In this document: positions 26,050 through 34,982 of the stretch, in pieces
Numbering within the stretch: the stretch's first letter is position 1
Layout: every line of letters begins with the position of its first letter
Source: Chitinophagales bacterium
GTDB lineage: Bacteria > Bacteroidota > Bacteroidia > Chitinophagales > Chitinophagaceae
Length of the DNA stretch: 64,000 nt
NCBI GenBank assembly: GCA_015655125.1
Contig: JAATFP010000043.1
Span: 1-64,000 of the forward strand
Direction of reading: 5' to 3'
Translations under genes and position numbers: made by a program
The notes under the pieces: model-generated
What the model was told of the DNA's origin: nothing
What the model saw: only the letters and a program-made list of their open reading frames with translations
Database searches by the model: none

Positions 26050-28194
26050 ATGCAATTATTTCAAAAAATTGCGGCAGCTGTATTGCTGTCCGGTATATGT
26101 TGCGCCGCTTTTGCGCAAAAAAAGCAATTAGGCGCGCAGCAATATTTTAAATCTGATTTTAAAGATTTGATACAACCGTTGCCCACGGTAAGCCGCTGGA
26201 CCGATGAATCCCATTTCTTGCTTACGCGCGATAGCAAAACGTATCTTATCGATGCCAAAACCGGCACGGAAAGAGAAGCAACGGATGCCGATAGAGCCGT
26301 AACTAAAGTTGTTGTAAAAACTACCGCGTACATAAAAAATAAAGACGTGTATGCAAAAGTGAATGATGTGGAGATCCGGCTTACGAACGACAGCATCCCG
26401 GAAGTAAATCCTGCTGTAAGCCCGGATGGAAACTATGTGGCATTTACAAAGAAGAATGATCTCTTCACTATAAACATCACCACAAAAAAAGAAACGCGTT
26501 TAACTAATGATGGAACCGACGTTGTCCTCAACGGTTATGCAAGCTGGGTGTATATGGAGGAAATACTTGGTCGCGCTACCGCATACAAAGCTTATTGGTG
26601 GAGTCCCGACAGCAAGCACATTGCCTATTTTCGATCTGACGAAAGTAAGGTTCCGGAATTTATCATCACCGATGGAGTGGGGTTGCACGGTGTTGTGGAA
26701 AAAACCCGATATCCCAAGGTGGGCGATCCCAATCCTGAAGTAAAAGTGGGTGTTGTTTCGCCGGATGGCGGTGCCACGGTGTGGGGTGATTTTAATGAAA
26801 AGAATGATCAGTATTTCGGGATGCCATACTGGAAACCGGATGGGAGCGCGCTCTTGGTTCAATGGATGAACAGGCTGCAAAACAACCTGATCATTTACGA
26901 AGTAAATATTTCTACCGGTGCAAAAAAGGAATTTTACAACGAAACGCAAAAGACCTGGATCAACCTTGATCACCCGGGATTGACATTTTTACAAAATGGC
27001 AAGGGCTTTATCATGGAAAGCGATGCGTCTGGCTGGAACCATTTGTATTATTATGATATGAAAGGAAAGCTTATCAATGTGATCACATCGGGAAAATATA
27101 CCGTTATCAATGCAAATTATATAGATGAAAAGAACGGCATTATTTATTTTACCGGCCGAAGCCGCGAAAATACGGCTCATCGTGATTTTTATCGCGTCAG
27201 TATTAACGGAAAAGGATTGCAGCGATTGACATTTGGAGACTTTAATCATGCAATAAGCAACCTCTCTCCTGATGGAAGTTATTTTATTACCACTTACAGC
27301 AACGTTTCCTCGCCGGCAAAAATGGCGTTGGTTAATAACAAGGGAAAAGTCATTAAAGAGTTGGGGGATAGTAAAGCGGCAGGTTTTGATCAATATGAGC
27401 TTGCAAAAACGGAATTTCTTCGTGTAAAGAGCGACGACAGTTTATACGATCTTCCGATGAAAGTAACCTGGCCGGTCAATATGGATAAAAGTAAAAAATA
27501 TCCTGTGCTGATCTCTATTTACGGCGGCCCGGATGCGGGTACGGCCTGGGATATCTGGGGACTTACAGGCAGCCAGCAATTTTATGCAAAAGAGGGATTG
27601 ATCCAGGTCGCGATGGATCACCGCGCCAGTGGTCACTTTGGTAAGGAAGGCGTGAATTATATGTATCATAATCTCGGTTATTGGGAAATGAAAGATTATA
27701 CCACGATGGTAAAATGGCTCATTGCTAACGGCAACGCGGACCCGAAGAAGATTTGCATCACAGGCTTCAGTTATGGCGGTTATATGACTTGTTATGCGCT
27801 CACTTATGGGGCAGATGTATTCACACACGGCATGGCTGGCGGCAGCGTGACCGACTGGACATTGTATGATTCTCACTATACCGAAAGGTACATGGGAACA
27901 CCCGCGAATAACCCCGACGGTTACAAAACCAGCTCCGTTCTCTCTTATGCTGACAAACTGAAAGGGAAGCTGCAGCTGGTTCATGGCATTATTGATGACA
28001 ATGTTCATTTGCAAAACAGCATTCAGTTTTCTTCAAAATTGCAGGATGCAAAAAAGGATTTTGAAGAAATGTTTTATAGTGGTGGCCGTCATGGCTGGGG
28101 CGGAAATAAAGGATTGCATTTCCAGAATCTGAAAACGAAATTTATCTATCGATACCTGCTGGAAAAAGAAGTGCCGGAGGGAATGTTAAAGTAG
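26050..28194 (+). CDS. S9 family prolyl peptidase (dipeptidyl-peptidase IV-like), secreted
   Basis: This 714-residue protein has a signal peptide ending at AAFAQ (MQLFQKIAAAVLLSGICCAAFAQ), then a beta-propeller domain (about 40-470: NPAVSPDGNYVAFTKKNDL, WVYMEEILGRATAYKAYWWSPD) and a C-terminal alpha/beta hydrolase. The triad is Ser574 in GFSYGGYM, Asp about 649 in GIIDDNVHLQNS, and His681 in GGRHGWGG. The double-Glu region EEILGR of the propeller resembles the N-terminus-binding motif of DPP IV, so it probably removes dipeptides or tripeptides from proline-containing peptides in the periplasm. It stands alone after the NAD cluster. Confidence 0.95.
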   Translation: MQLFQKIAAAVLLSGICCAAFAQKKQLGAQQYFKSDFKDLIQPLPTVSRWTDESHFLLTRDSKTYLIDAKTGTEREATDADRAVTKVVVKTTAYIKNKDVYAKVNDVEIRLTNDSIPEVNPAVSPDGNYVAFTKKNDLFTINITTKKETRLTNDGTDVVLNGYASWVYMEEILGRATAYKAYWWSPDSKHIAYFRSDESKVPEFIITDGVGLHGVVEKTRYPKVGDPNPEVKVGVVSPDGGATVWGDFNEKNDQYFGMPYWKPDGSALLVQWMNRLQNNLIIYEVNISTGAKKEFYNETQKTWINLDHPGLTFLQNGKGFIMESDASGWNHLYYYDMKGKLINVITSGKYTVINANYIDEKNGIIYFTGRSRENTAHRDFYRVSINGKGLQRLTFGDFNHAISNLSPDGSYFITTYSNVSSPAKMALVNNKGKVIKELGDSKAAGFDQYELAKTEFLRVKSDDSLYDLPMKVTWPVNMDKSKKYPVLISIYGGPDAGTAWDIWGLTGSQQFYAKEGLIQVAMDHRASGHFGKEGVNYMYHNLGYWEMKDYTTMVKWLIANGNADPKKICITGFSYGGYMTCYALTYGADVFTHGMAGGSVTDWTLYDSHYTERYMGTPANNPDGYKTSSVLSYADKLKGKLQLVHGIIDDNVHLQNSIQFSSKLQDAKKDFEEMFYSGGRHGWGGNKGLHFQNLKTKFIYRYLLEKEVPEGMLK

Positions 28195-28310
28195 GTTTGA
28201 AGGTTGAAGGTTTAATTCAGGGGCTGTCAGGAAGGCCAACAGCTTATTACGTTAAAACAACCTTCAACCAAATTGCTTGCATTATAAAAAGTTTGTCTTT
28301 ATATTAGGGA

Positions 28311-28318
28311 AAACTTTG
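28311..28318 (+). promoter_or_regulatory. Near-consensus -7 box of the DoxX-like gene
   Basis: AAACTTTG (five of six fixed bases of TAnnTTTG) ends four bases before the ATG at 28323, the same spacing as in several other genes here. Confidence 0.45.
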
Positions 28319-28322
28319 CTGT

Positions 28323-28718
28323 ATGACTAAAATATCTCACCACCGACTTGCTTGTATTGTATTTGCCATCATCATGGCGCTTTTTGGAATTTACCATCTG
28401 ATCAAGGCTGAAAACATGAAAGGAACCGTTCCCACATGGATACCAGGCGGCATTATTTGGGTATATATTACCGGCATCGGGTTCATATTGGCTTCCGTGG
28501 CCATCCTTATCAACAAGCAAGCAAAGCTTGCCTGTTATTTACTGGCCGCAATGTTGCTGGTATTCATTTTTACCATCCATGTTCCCAATCTTTCCAAAGG
28601 CGACGAGCAGGCGAAACAAATGGCCATGCTGTTGATGCTGAAAGATGTAGGTTTAACCATGGCTGCGGTGTTGGTGGGATATAATTCCGATCGCCCGGAC
28701 GATGAACCTAATGAATAG
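28323..28718 (+). CDS. DoxX-like membrane protein
   Basis: This 131-residue protein has four predicted membrane helices (about 8-26, 43-63, 70-87, 100-117). It has the family-like motif FGIYHLIKAENMKGTVPTWIPGG, in which a short loop with VPTWIPG follows the first helix, and HVPNLSKG after the third. It is most like the DoxX/DoxD-like small membrane proteins. The biochemical role of these is not firmly known. It is monocistronic, and a repeat of family A lies downstream before a convergent gene. Confidence 0.75.
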   Translation: MTKISHHRLACIVFAIIMALFGIYHLIKAENMKGTVPTWIPGGIIWVYITGIGFILASVAILINKQAKLACYLLAAMLLVFIFTIHVPNLSKGDEQAKQMAMLLMLKDVGLTMAAVLVGYNSDRPDDEPNE

Positions 28719-28764
28719 TTTTAACGTGTGGTGCTATTTTAGGTTGTAATTTTTCTCTGCTGAC

Positions 28765-28789
28765 GTCTTCGACAAGCTCAGACTGACAG
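28765..28789. repeat. Dispersed repeat family A (copy 3, single arm)
   Basis: GTCTTCGACAAGCTCAGACTGACAG, the reverse complement of the family A word with two changes. It lies between convergent genes. Confidence 0.75.
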
Positions 28790-28879
28790 TATTCCGTAAC
28801 ATTAGCTTATCGAAACACGGGCAGAATGCAGGTTCTCATTCAGGTTTATTTTTTAACCCGAAGGGAATTATTCATTGCC

Positions 28880-31306
28880 TTAACGCCTCTTTTTCAAATT
28901 CAGGTAATCGAGATAATACAGTATCTTGATAGAAATATTATTGTTTTGATCCGCAGCGATTGTTCTTGAAATATTCTTGAAATATTTATTCCTTACCTCA
29001 TCATCGGATTCCTGGATAGCATTTTTCCAAACCAGGTTGACGAAGCTCCCCGGCGCAAATTGCCAGGTATACACCATATCAATGTTGAACAGGTTGAAAT
29101 TGTAATTGTTGTTTTCGTGATATGCGCTATTGGAGGTTAACGAACCATCGTCGTTCAATGTATAATATTGTTTCACCACCACCTGGCTCCAGTAATGACG
29201 GGCCACCATGCTTAAACCAGATTTATTAGTGAAGCTGTATTTTACTGTAAAAGTATTTTCCGACGTTTTACGATCCCTGCGGCTGAAAATGATATCGCCA
29301 TTATCAACGTCTGCAAAGCCAACATTACTCATTTGTGGGTTATAAGTGAAATTGGTAGACAGCGAGAATTTTTTTGTAAAGCGATAGCGTTGTCCAATAC
29401 CAATGTAAGTTGACACACCACCGAATAGTTCTTTAAAGTTCACCGAAATATCCGCATCCGCGTAATATTTCTTTGCGCTGTTACTTGATCCCCATATTTC
29501 AGTTACAAAGGATTGCCCTGTTTTGAAAACTTTGTTTGCCACCCGTGGTTCATAAAAGTCGTTTCCATTTGCATTGTACGCGATGTATGACCCTACGCCC
29601 CAGAGATTTTTCAACTGGCTGTTTCCGTTAATGTTGATATTTAAGCTCTGAAACTTCGTGTCGCTGAAGCGATGACTAAGATTGAAATTATAATTCAGGT
29701 AAATATTATTGTAATGTTGCGTCGGTTTGATCCATTTGTAGCCAAGATAAAGGTAATGATCCAGGTAATTGTTGTTGTACAAAATACCCATGTCGTTAAT
29801 ATTATAACGTTCATTGGCCAGTTCTTCCGAAACGGTAAAGTTGAAGCGGCCGCCTGTTTTGGCGTAGCCAACATAGTGAGAATAACCGGTAACGGCCTTG
29901 CCAGCCGAACTCAGATTGCTGATGGCAACTTTGCTGTAAAAATTGTAGGTATTCTTTTTGTTGTTCAGGTCGATCATTCCCGCGGTTACGTTGGCATCGT
30001 AACTGGTACCGCTGCGCAGAACATTTGTATTGATTAAAGAAACGGACGAGTTGTTTTTCATAGTCTGATCCAATACAAAAATATTATAGTTAGTCAACGG
30101 CCCTGTTTCAACCGAGCGTTTTTCATGAGTCACCGTATCTTCTACTTCGGCGTGCATCTCCTGTGTGAGCGCGTTGAAAAGCCCGATGCCCAGGCCTTTC
30201 GTGTTACGGCCGGAAATTTTTGTTGCGTTCAGTAATTTCGTCTCCGAAGGATTGTCGGCCACGATCTCATTCGGATTGGTGGCAATATTGTATTTATTCA
30301 AAGGCTCGCCGCCGATCCTGCGGCTGTAAAATAAATTTCCCTTGTTAAACAATTCGGTACCTTCTGTGAAGAACGGGCGGTTCTCGGCATATTTTACTTC
30401 GAACGGACTTAAATTCAATACTTTTTTATCGCTTTGAACCTGGCCGAAATCCGGTATCAATGTCATATCCAGCGTGTAATTCTGGTTGATGCCGTATTTT
30501 ATATCCATTCCGCCGTTAACGGATTGCGAAGTATTCTTCACGCCGGGCGTGTTATAAGGATAATGATTTACGTATGCTGAAAAATAAGGTGAAAACGAAA
30601 GCCTGACCGGCGGCTTGATGTTGCTGATGCCGGTCCACAAACCTTCCTGGTTCACAAAGCCGTTTATGGTTGGACTCACGAGGTTCCACGTATATTGCTG
30701 GCCGGTTTTGTTGCGCCTGCGCGTGATGTTCATTCCCCATTCGGTTCCTTTGGGGCTAAAGCGCAATGCAGAATACGGGATGCGCATTTCAAACGTCCAG
30801 CCATCCGATACGATCTTTGCTTCACTATACCAAACAGCGCTCCAGCTGCCATCTTCGCCGCCGGTGTTGCTGTATTTTGCATCGTATTGTTCGCCTAAAG
30901 GCGTTACATAAAAGCCCGATGCGTTAATCTTGTCATTGTACGTGTCGAAAATGATTCCTATAAAATCATTGCTGCCCACCACATCGCGTCCAACTAACTC
31001 TCTTGCAACACTATCAGGGGAAATTTCATGACAATAACCGCCAACATAAATCGACGTGTTATCGTATAAAATATAAACCTCCGTTCTGTTATTGTGATCT
31101 TCCACCCTGCCGGCTGTTGGGCGCATTTCCACAAACTCGTTTGCAACGGGCGCTACTTTCCAGGCTTCTTCATTCAATGAACCATCTATTTTTATTGGAG
31201 CAATGGTTCGCTGTGCCGGCAATTTTCGTTGCGGAGCAGTTTGGGCAAATAAGAGGTGAATGCTGCAGATGCAAATAACAAACATCCACATTGTTTTGGT
31301 AGCCAT
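28880..31306 (-). CDS. DUF5916 outer-membrane protein with N-terminal CBM9-like domain
   Basis: This 808-residue protein has a signal peptide (MATKTMWMFVICICSIHLLFAQ). About 35-215 is a carbohydrate-binding family 9-like domain (APIKIDGSLNEEAWKVAP, RTEVYILYDNTSIYVGGYC, EMRIPYSALRFSPKGTEWG). The rest is DUF5916, a long barrel-like region (LTLIPDFGQVQSDKKVLNL-type start, YAENRPFFTEGTELFN, then many alternating strands). Such proteins sit in the outer membrane of Bacteroidota and are of unknown function; a link to proteolysis or glycan handling is only suggested by annotation habits. It is monocistronic, with no terminator recognised. Confidence 0.9.
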   Translation of the reverse strand: MATKTMWMFVICICSIHLLFAQTAPQRKLPAQRTIAPIKIDGSLNEEAWKVAPVANEFVEMRPTAGRVEDHNNRTEVYILYDNTSIYVGGYCHEISPDSVARELVGRDVVGSNDFIGIIFDTYNDKINASGFYVTPLGEQYDAKYSNTGGEDGSWSAVWYSEAKIVSDGWTFEMRIPYSALRFSPKGTEWGMNITRRRNKTGQQYTWNLVSPTINGFVNQEGLWTGISNIKPPVRLSFSPYFSAYVNHYPYNTPGVKNTSQSVNGGMDIKYGINQNYTLDMTLIPDFGQVQSDKKVLNLSPFEVKYAENRPFFTEGTELFNKGNLFYSRRIGGEPLNKYNIATNPNEIVADNPSETKLLNATKISGRNTKGLGIGLFNALTQEMHAEVEDTVTHEKRSVETGPLTNYNIFVLDQTMKNNSSVSLINTNVLRSGTSYDANVTAGMIDLNNKKNTYNFYSKVAISNLSSAGKAVTGYSHYVGYAKTGGRFNFTVSEELANERYNINDMGILYNNNYLDHYLYLGYKWIKPTQHYNNIYLNYNFNLSHRFSDTKFQSLNININGNSQLKNLWGVGSYIAYNANGNDFYEPRVANKVFKTGQSFVTEIWGSSNSAKKYYADADISVNFKELFGGVSTYIGIGQRYRFTKKFSLSTNFTYNPQMSNVGFADVDNGDIIFSRRDRKTSENTFTVKYSFTNKSGLSMVARHYWSQVVVKQYYTLNDDGSLTSNSAYHENNNYNFNLFNIDMVYTWQFAPGSFVNLVWKNAIQESDDEVRNKYFKNISRTIAADQNNNISIKILYYLDYLNLKKRR

Positions 31307-31506
31307 GATTAATAACCTTTAGGATGAAAGGCGGCATTAGTTTGATCAAACGAAAATAGAATTCGTTCAGGGCAAAGTAATACCGCTCATCAAATGGTGG
31401 TGCAATTAAGAATTGTTTAACAGAAGATAAGTTCAGGTTGAAAGGTCCCGACATTTAAACGATGCTGAATGATCAGCCTGCCTTGTGAGTGAGACAGGCT
31501 GATAAA

Positions 31507-32442
31507 TTAATTCAGCTTGATTTTGCCAAAGCTCGATTTGATTTTTACCTTAACGGTGCCCGAACCGGATGTACCGCTGAAATCCTTGGAAAATTTCGGG
31601 CCGTGATCATCGCTGCCGTCGTCTGTATCTTTTATTTTGAATGAAGTGTTGTTGTCAAAATCACCGAAACTGGTCTGTATATCATAACTGCCGCTGAAGT
31701 TAGATGGAAGGCTCAATTCAATATCGGAGTAAGAAGCGTTGATATTTACGTCTGTAACATCGTTACCCAATCCAAGTTTTGTTTTTCCGCAAAATTCTAT
31801 GGATGTTTTTACTGCTCCCGCAAAATTCTTTACTTTTATTTCGGAATATTTAAAAGTTGTTTTCCCTCCTGTCAGTTTTTCCGCCACCAGCGAACCAAAT
31901 TCAACCCTGAGTTCTTCGATATTTGAAAGATTGCCCACAATAAGGTCACCGAATTTTTGCGTGATATCTGTGGCACCGCTCCTGTCCCCAACATTGCATT
32001 TGCCGAATTCATTTTGCAGTTCCAGTGGATTATTTTCGGGCATATACACCACGTAATTTATTTGCATAGATTGGTTTTCGCTTTTGCGGCCACGTTGGTT
32101 GTTATCGCCAATCTTTGTTACAAACGATACTGTGCTCCCGGCATTGTCGATAATGTTGATGTTGTCAAGCAACGTTTGTGCCCTTTCATCCGTGGATGCT
32201 TTTGCGATCACCGTCACTTCCACTTTTACTTCGCTGCCCGGGTAGTTGTTGATCACTACGTCGCCAAAGGAATTTTTGATGTTCACTTTTTGACCTTTTG
32301 ACAACGGGTAGGTTTTGTTGTATGTTTTTTTCTTTTCGATGACAGGTTCCGGATCGTTCGCTGCAAATGTTTTGGTAACGGCAAGCAGGAAAAATACGAC
32401 GAGCGCCAGGTAGTTAAAGGCTTTGATAGTATGTTTTTTCAT
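31507..32442 (-). CDS. DUF4097-like secreted beta-repeat protein
   Basis: This 311-residue protein has a signal peptide (ending KTFAA). The mature part is a run of short strands typical of the DUF4097/head-GIN beta-solenoid: VNIKNSFGDVVINNYPGSEV, ELQNEFGKCNVGDRSG, TQKFGDLIVGNLSNIEEL, FKYSEIKVKNFAG, KIKSSFGKIKLN. The word (S/K/E)FGD/K recurs about six times. It is the last gene of an ECF operon; its start overlaps the anti-sigma gene by 29 bases. It is probably periplasmic and part of the response controlled by that sigma factor. The biochemical role is unknown. Confidence 0.8.
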   Translation of the reverse strand: MKKHTIKAFNYLALVVFFLLAVTKTFAANDPEPVIEKKKTYNKTYPLSKGQKVNIKNSFGDVVINNYPGSEVKVEVTVIAKASTDERAQTLLDNINIIDNAGSTVSFVTKIGDNNQRGRKSENQSMQINYVVYMPENNPLELQNEFGKCNVGDRSGATDITQKFGDLIVGNLSNIEELRVEFGSLVAEKLTGGKTTFKYSEIKVKNFAGAVKTSIEFCGKTKLGLGNDVTDVNINASYSDIELSLPSNFSGSYDIQTSFGDFDNNTSFKIKDTDDGSDDHGPKFSKDFSGTSGSGTVKVKIKSSFGKIKLN

Positions 32443-33139
32443 AACGTTTCTTTTTGTTGTTGTTAATGTATTTAACGATCTCCAGTTGACGGTTTAGTAA
32501 TGCCGACTGCATTTTTAAATTTTCAATCATCGCTTCCAGCAGTTGTTCGCTGTTTGGATGTTTTAATTGTTGCTTTTTAAGTTGATTGAATTCTGCGTCT
32601 ATTTTTGAAAAATCTTCTGAAAACTGTTCATAGAGCAACGGTTCATCTTTTTTAAGAATGCTGATCTGTTGTTGTTTGAGCTCTACGAGTCTTGTATAGT
32701 GAGTCATTTCTTCTTTCCCGATACTGGCCATCGCGTTGGCGCTGTTGTCGGACATTGATCCGTTGTCGGGTGTAACCGGTTTGAGAATATCAATACCGTC
32801 ATCGGGACGTTTATCAAGCGTATCCGGTGCCTGGCTTTGAGTCGGGCGGTTGATTCCGGTATCGGTCTGTTGAGTTGGCGGCGCTGCTTCCGCAATTTCC
32901 ACGGGGTCAATCGTTGTTTGTTTCGCGCTGTTCTTTACAAAAAGGAAAGCCACACCTGCTATGACGATCACCGCTGCAGCGGCAGACATCATTCTGCGAA
33001 TACCCATTGTAATGAGAACCCCCTTTTTTTCAGGAGTTTTGATCCTGTTTTCGATGCGTTGCCACATGGCTTCGGACGGTTCGTAGTCGTCAAACTCATC
33101 CTTGTTGTGTTGTATAAAATCCTCGAGATTATTGTTCAT
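32414..33139 (-). CDS. Single-pass anti-sigma-factor-like membrane protein
   Basis: This 241-residue protein has a cytoplasmic N-terminus of about 48 residues (FDDYEPSEAMWQRIENRIKTPEKK), one membrane helix at about 50-68 (MSAAAAVIVIAGVAFLFV), a Pro/Thr/Asp linker and a helical periplasmic tail (about 145-241, coiled-coil character: LVELKQQQISILKKDEPLLYEQF). The PSEAMWQRIENRI stretch is a frequent start of Bacteroidota anti-sigma-type proteins. It overlaps the sigma gene by 11 bases and the next gene by 29, so all three are co-translated. Anti-sigma action is inferred from context; there is no ZAS motif. Confidence 0.8.
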   Translation of the reverse strand: MNNNLEDFIQHNKDEFDDYEPSEAMWQRIENRIKTPEKKGVLITMGIRRMMSAAAAVIVIAGVAFLFVKNSAKQTTIDPVEIAEAAPPTQQTDTGINRPTQSQAPDTLDKRPDDGIDILKPVTPDNGSMSDNSANAMASIGKEEMTHYTRLVELKQQQISILKKDEPLLYEQFSEDFSKIDAEFNQLKKQQLKHPNSEQLLEAMIENLKMQSALLNRQLEIVKYINNNKKKRYEKTYYQSL

Positions 33140-33695
33140 AATACGCCTCCTTTTCTAAAAGTTCCAGAATTTTTTTCCTGGCCCGGTGATACTGGATCCG
33201 CACATTATTGTGTGCAATTCCGAGCATGTTGCCAATTTCTTCCTGCGGCACCCCATCTACCGCATAAAGATTAAAAACGAGTTTGTAATTTTCGGGCAAC
33301 TGGCTGATGGCTTTTTTAACTCTTTGTACTTCGTAGTTAAAAACGTCTTCATCCACGCTGTCTTCGTCACTTTTATCTTCTACCGGTACCGTTGTGATAT
33401 CTACCCAGGTCGTTTTCTTTTTGCGCAGCAAACTGATCGATTTGTTGATCACGATCCTGCGGAGCCAGGCTTCAAACGGACTTTTATAAGTAAAAGTGTC
33501 CAGTTTTTTGAAAGCATCTACAAAAGCGTCCTGAACCATATCTTCAGCATCGGCCAGGTTGTTGAGAATGCGCATCGCGCTGTTGAGCATTGATTTCGCA
33601 TATCTTTTATAGATCACATAACAGGCTTTTGTGTCACCTTGCCGGCAAAGTTCTACCTGCTCATCTATCATCGGTATGTCTAATGTATCGCTCAA
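33129..33695 (-). CDS. RNA polymerase ECF sigma factor (second)
   Basis: The product has 188 residues. Region 2 spans about 20-95 (AKSMLNSAMRILNNLADAEDMVQDAFVDAFKKL, then EAWLRRIVINKSISLLRKKK) and region 4 about 130-180 (ISQLPENYKLVFNLYAVDG, QEEIGNMLGIAHNNVRIQYHRARKKILELL). The track start is TTG (LSDTLDIP); an ATG eight codons in (MIDEQVELC) is an alternative. It heads a three-gene operon with the anti-sigma-like and DUF4097-like genes. It is a different paralogue from the sigma factor at 9650. The upstream 300 bases carry no clear TAnnTTTG box, so autoregulation by ECF promoters is possible. Confidence 0.93.
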   Translation of the reverse strand: MSDTLDIPMIDEQVELCRQGDTKACYVIYKRYAKSMLNSAMRILNNLADAEDMVQDAFVDAFKKLDTFTYKSPFEAWLRRIVINKSISLLRKKKTTWVDITTVPVEDKSDEDSVDEDVFNYEVQRVKKAISQLPENYKLVFNLYAVDGVPQEEIGNMLGIAHNNVRIQYHRARKKILELLEKEAYYEQ

Positions 33696-33994
33696 GCCAG
33701 TTGGTTGCTTTATAATGTTATCGCCGTGTTGAGGAAAATGTTACACGTATTTTAGAAAATATTTTAAAAGTACTTTCTTTCCTGGTAAATAAGGCTGAAG
33801 TAAATGATCGGGCGCCCGAAAATACAGATAAAGGAGATTAATCTACAAGCGACTGTTTTCAATATAAATAAAATTACAGTGGTATGCTTTTTGGGGCATC
33901 TGGCGGGTAAATGAGCTGAAGATAAGCTGCTGATGGGATCGGAAGTTTATTGGTCATCTCATCAAAATTTTCTAACTCATCAAAATATCAATGT

Positions 33995-34831
33995 ATGGCA
34001 AAGTATTCTAAAGGTGCGGCCAAAAAGGTAGAGAAGGTAATGAAGGAAAAAAATGCGGGCACACTCAAAAGCGGTTCCGGTAAGAAAGTAACCAGCCGCA
34101 AACAGGCAATTGCCATCGGACTTTCTGAAGCCCGTAAGCAGGGTAGTAAGGTTCCGGCAGCGCCGAAAAAAACAGCAGCAAAGAAATCGGCATCTAACAA
34201 AGTAGCCGTAAAAAAGACCGCATCCAAAAAAGCAGCACCTAAGAAAGCCGCAGCGAAAAAATCTCCGGCCAAAAAATCTGCCGCAAAAAAATCACCTTCT
34301 AAAAAATCATCCATAAAAAAATCGGCACCGAAGAAGGCTGTAGCACCAAAAAAAGCCGCAGTGAAAAAATCGGCACCCCAAAAATCTGCTCCCGTAAGGA
34401 AGTCCGCACCAAAGAAAGTGGCACTGCCAAAAGCAAGGGTTCCGATAAAAAAAGCATCCGTTAAAAAATCAGCACCTAAAAAAGCGCCGGTCAGATCAAC
34501 AGCGTTACCACTTTCCCCATCTGAACAAGATGTGATGCTGGAGGATAATAATGAGATCTCCATGCCGGAAACACAGGATACAAGCAGTCTTCCGCTGGCA
34601 GATAATCCATCCGGAACCGGTATTCCAACGGAAGAAAATACGGAGAAGCATATTCCGCAGGAAGATCCGCACGAACCCAATCGGGATAGCCCCATTCACG
34701 CTTCGCATGGCGCGCCTATTCCGCATGATAAATACGCTGGTGCAAAAGATAATTATCACCCACACCTAAATCCATCGTCGAGCAAAAGCAATATCAAGCC
34801 CAGTGGTAAAAAGCCTTTATGGAACAAATAG
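33995..34831 (+). CDS. DUF6496 protein with lysine/alanine-rich repeat tail (histone H1-like composition)
   Basis: The track start adds 15 residues; ATG at 33995 gives MAKYSKGAAKKVEKVM (278 residues). The first about 50 residues match the DUF6496 pattern (KKVEKVMKEKNAGTLKSGSGKKVTSRKQAIAIGLSEARKQG). About 55-185 is a basic repeat tract of KKSAxKK/KKAA units, like bacterial H1-like tails. The last about 95 residues are acidic and proline-rich (SEQDVMLEDNNEISM). The basic tract should bind DNA or RNA, and the acidic tail may self-shield it. The 235-residue opposite-strand ORF here is a shadow of this low-complexity coding. It ends before a bidirectional terminator. Confidence 0.85.
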   Translation: MAKYSKGAAKKVEKVMKEKNAGTLKSGSGKKVTSRKQAIAIGLSEARKQGSKVPAAPKKTAAKKSASNKVAVKKTASKKAAPKKAAAKKSPAKKSAAKKSPSKKSSIKKSAPKKAVAPKKAAVKKSAPQKSAPVRKSAPKKVALPKARVPIKKASVKKSAPKKAPVRSTALPLSPSEQDVMLEDNNEISMPETQDTSSLPLADNPSGTGIPTEENTEKHIPQEDPHEPNRDSPIHASHGAPIPHDKYAGAKDNYHPHLNPSSSKSNIKPSGKKPLWNK

Positions 34832-34899
34832 TTTAGAGATCAGGAATTAATGGGTAGGGCATTTAGATGTTTAGTTTAAGGTATAATAATTTATAGTAA

Positions 34900-34933
34900 C
34901 AAAAAGGTTCATACAACTGTATGAACCTTTTTA
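34900..34933. terminator. Bidirectional terminator
   Basis: AAAAAGGTTCATAC, loop AACT, GTATGAACCTTTTT: a perfect 14-bp stem with A and T flanks, between the convergent DUF6496 and SDR genes. Confidence 0.9.
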
Positions 34934-34982
34934 TTTAATTTCTATTGATGAAAGGAAATGAAGCAGGGTACTTGAAGATTCA

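Noticed and set aside
33988-34695. 235-residue ORF opposite the DUF6496 gene
   Set aside because: It is a mirror of the AAA/GCA-rich codons of the lysine repeat; its Phe/Ala-rich translation has no domain, while the + strand has a recognisable start and family.
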